Source of the DNA: Cristatella mucedo
Lineage: Eukaryota > Bryozoa > Phylactolaemata > Cristatellidae
DNA length: 64,000 nucleotides
Direction: 5' to 3'
Assembly: GCA_009760855.2 (NCBI GenBank)
Contig: WPIO01000019.1
Coordinates: 3,357,501-3,421,500, forward strand
Shown here in pieces: positions 48,037 through 64,000 of the stretch; position 1 is the first letter of the stretch; every line of letters starts with the position of its first letter. The notes beneath the pieces are model-generated. The model saw nothing but the letters and a program-made list of their open reading frames with translations, did not search any database and was not told where the DNA came from. A program made the translations under genes and the position numbers.

Positions 48037-49654
48037 GTACAGCGACCTTCTCAGGAATGCCAAGGTAGAGACTGCTAGCTCATCCGTACCCGAAATCTGC
48101 TTTTAGATACCACCGCTGATCAGTACGTTCTTCTTGACGACCTTTTTTCTGGGTATCGTTTGCGTAGCAAGAGGTTGCAAGAGATAGTATCTTATTTGAA
48201 GATTTCCGACTATCGAGGTTAATGACCACCGATCATCCAGGGAGCCGTTGAAGAATGGGGTTCACCAGGGACCAGGCTCATGGATCCGCTCCTGGGAACT
48301 CCATACTCTCTACGCCGACCTGGCTTTCTTATAGTGCATTGCCGACATTTGCACTCGGACGGCAGCTTACGTAGTTATGGGCAGACCTACTGCCGTTATG
48401 AAACTGCACAATATTACTCTCCAATTTAGGCTCACTCAGCGACTCGTATCCTCCGTATAGAATCCGGTCATGGTATACCGAAATAACCAAAATGACTTCC
48501 CTCTGAAGGGCTGAGTCGGCTCAATAGGAAGTCAACCTTTCCACTCAAGTTCGGTGATATGACAATACAACTTGGGCGTGCTTAGATAAGGGGTACCGCT
48601 GCCAAATTGGCCCATGCATTTGTGAAGTCCAACCCGAACTTGTATTACTCTCCAAGGTCTTTCCACTGCAGAGGATGCAAAACTTTGCAGCTAGTCTTGT
48701 CCACTGTGAATGCCGAAACCGCCACGCTGCACTATTTTTTTCTGACCGGCACTGGCTGCTCTATTGCTTCACATGCAACCGTTGTCAAAGATCTTACACA
48801 CAGTCAGCTACTTGTCAAGGAATGCCATAGCAGATCGGTTCTGGAAGCGATTCCCCTTTACCTGGAGCTGCTGAGTAACATATCGGATGCGGCTTGTGAC
48901 CAATTACCACATCAAAAGTTATGGTTGCATCTTGGGGGGAACTTGATTGCATGTAAGCATCGGCATGCAGTCAGTGTGTACAATGGGCGGGATTTGAGTC
49001 CAGCTCGTTCGTAGAAATTTAAAGCCAATCTCATAAATCCTGTGGGTAGAGTCACGTAGAACGGTTGTCTCGCTTATTTAATTGGTCATTGGAGCACTGA
49101 TCCAGTAACCCAGGGGTTTCAGAATTGGTTCCTGCTCGAGCAAATATTTTTTTAGCACTTAGTCCCACGGAAGACGGCCTTCGGTAGCTCGTGTTTTGAA
49201 ATTTCGTAACTCGTAACTTGGCTTCCCTCGGTCTAATTGCACCCTTTAATCTGGTCGTTTAGTTGATAGTCAAGCCATTTTGTGGAGAGCGTAAATCGCG
49301 GCATCTTCAGAATTGTCGACATTTGAAGCGAAAATTAGAATAAGAATCCATTTGTTCATCTATGCTTCGTTGATTTGACACATCCTTTACTGAATTGTCC
49401 GTGCTTTAAGTGTGGAAGCTATCATCACTAACACGCTGCTTCGTTTTTTTCACTGTCAGTGTGTTTTGAAGTTCATGGGAAAAAATTGTACATATTAGCA
49501 TAATGCACAATAGTAGAAATGATATATAACTGTTATTATTGTTGTTATTATTACTAACTGCTGATAAAAAAATCAACAGATGGGTACCAGAAGTCGCATC
49601 AAAGGTGCCTACCCTGTTAGCTACTCACAAGTTCATAGATACTTTGGATGACAT

Positions 49655-49805
49655 TTTTGGGATAAGATGCCCAAAAGATTTTAATGACCCCTGTCGTGGG
49701 TTCGAATCCTGCACTAGAAAACTCCTTATTTCCCAATGCAAGGGAGGGTGATAACCGCTACGGGTCTTCTGCCGCTATTTAAGTAAGACTGCTGAATTAG
49801 CTACA
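49655..49805 (+). mobile_element. tRNA-derived SINE, family A, 3' half better kept
   Basis: GTCGTGGGTTCGAATCCTGC B-box region, GGGTCTTCTGCCGCTATTTA and GACTGCTGAATTAGCT end. Confidence 0.75.
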
Positions 49806-49975
49806 CTTCTTTTTACAGTGATACGCCGTTAACTTGAACGCATATTCGAATATGTTGTAGCTAACTGGTCCATCAGACCGCAGCTAATGGGTGCCCCAAT
49901 TCGAGCAAATCTTTTATGAAGGCATACTAAATTATTAAACTCACGGAATATTTTCACTCTGTGAATATGGGGAAT

Positions 49976-50092
49976 GTAGGACATTTCCCCTGGACATTCC
50001 CCCTCCCCGGACATTTCCCCCCTGGTGGACCCCCGGACATTTCCGCCCCCCCCCCGACATCCCCCCCGTAGGACATTTCCCCCTATGTTGAT
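49976..50092. repeat. degenerate GGACATTTCCCC tandem array
   Basis: Six to seven units of (TA)GGACATTYCCCC with C-rich linkers of variable length lie about 0.5 kb upstream of the Amun-like start. Confidence 0.85.
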
Positions 50093-50169
50093 GGTATAAC
50101 ACAAAACTGTGCTTTGATGTTCTGCTCCCTCCCGCCTCCCGATGTTGATGAATGTACTACTAAGAATAC

Positions 50170-50171
<2 letters not shown>

Positions 50172-50218
<47 letters not shown>
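50172..50218. repeat. (TA)n microsatellite
   Basis: About 23 TA units. Confidence 0.95.
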
Positions 50219-50221
<3 letters not shown>

Positions 50222-50592
50222 GAATCCTGTACAAGAGCAAGTCGGCTGTAGACCGGAATGTACGCAGCCGACGCGAGTCGACCTGGTGGCGCGGAGCAAG
50301 CGAAAGCTGAATGCCCGGCGGATCTTCTACTAGGTGCAAAAAAGCAAGATATCTGTTGGCTCAGTTGCGAGTCTATTTCTGAGCTCTCACGCTCCGGAAC
50401 CGCAGTTGTAATGCAATCACGAAGCCACAGAGAACCAGATCATCTTTTAAGGCGGCTTTTCTCGCCCCCGTGGGTCACGTGTCACGGGAGACAGCTCCAG
50501 GCACATCCCCCGACACGGGGGTCGTACGGGGGGATTGGTGTAGGTGGTGGTGGGGTTGAGGGGAGGGGGGTTATATTGCCGGAAGCGTTATC

Positions 50593-63835
<13,243 letters not shown>

Positions 63836-64000
63836 GCTTATGAAGAATGCACGTTGGCTGCAAGCAGTAATGGAGTGCCTATTTTATGTATAGTATTTAA
63901 TGACGGCAGGTCGCTTGAGTCAACATAACAGATACTAGGGTTGCACACCCTAAGCTTGTAAAAAAGGCCGAAACAAAAAGCGGCCACTGCAACAGCAGTT
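63836..64000 (+). other. presumed 3' UTR of the Amun-like gene
   Basis: AT-moderate non-coding sequence up to the window edge. A standard polyadenylation signal is not visible. Confidence 0.5.

Larger units (their letters stand above)
44313..50592. other. intergenic region between V-ATPase D and the Amun-like gene
   Basis: These two genes are divergent, so both promoters should lie here; the first 250 bp left and the last 200 bp right are GC-rich. Between them are a telomere-like degenerate repeat (45296-45450), TA runs, an unclassified repeat split by a SINE-A (45990-46550), an AT-rich palindromic stretch (46223-46450), a GT repeat (47810-48036), a possible worn RT fragment near 48120-48330, and a GGACATTTCCCC array (49976-50092). 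No supported gene was seen. Confidence 0.55.

Noticed and set aside
48120-48330. Reverse transcriptase fragment (NGVHQGPG, LYADL-like words)
   Set aside because: Suggestive of a LINE but too short and diverged to list as an element with confidence.
50142-50333. Ile/Tyr-rich frame over the TA run
   Set aside because: Dinucleotide artefact.

Overview
This is a metazoan nuclear genome window, and almost certainly an invertebrate one. Four protein-coding genes can be rebuilt from exons whose reading phases agree across GT-AG (once GC-AG) junctions. Around and inside them lie many copies of one CR1/L2-like non-LTR retrotransposon (LINE), tRNA-derived SINEs, DNA-transposon relics and long simple repeats. 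The lineage cannot be fixed from sequence alone. The combination of an RGR/peropsin-type opsin, an M13 peptidase and an Amun-like protein fits arthropods (chelicerates included) or lophotrochozoans. Nothing prokaryotic or viral was seen.

Layout. (1) 2066-5830, minus strand: the first three coding exons of an M13 (neprilysin/ECE-like) membrane peptidase; its catalytic half lies beyond the left edge. (2) 5.8-26.8 kb: about 21 kb with no supportable gene, holding GC-rich segments, LINE and SINE copies, a CT microsatellite, a 650-bp GA tract and an unclassified dispersed repeat. (3) 26773-40640, plus strand: a complete six-exon opsin of 278 residues, closest in architecture to RGR/retinochrome-type photoisomerases. 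It keeps the retinal-binding Lys but has lost the DRY motif, the TM6 proline and the Asn of NPxxY. (4) 41372-44312, minus strand: the complete two-exon V-ATPase subunit D gene, tail-to-tail with the opsin about 0.7 kb away. (5) 44.3-50.6 kb: gene-free, with AT-rich, telomere-like and GT-repeat DNA. (6) 50593-63835, plus strand: a complete five-exon gene for a 238-residue Amun-like helix-hairpin-helix nuclear protein, with a GC-AG intron and an 8.2-kb last intron that holds a nearly full-length, decayed LINE.

The genes show no functional cluster; they look like ordinary neighbours in a repeat-rich genome. The points most worth following up are the atypical opsin, the Amun-like gene scattered over 13 kb, and the LINE/SINE system. 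In that system a short 3' stem-loop tail is shared by the LINE and one SINE family, occurs as tail-only insertions, and has inserted into other copies of its own family.
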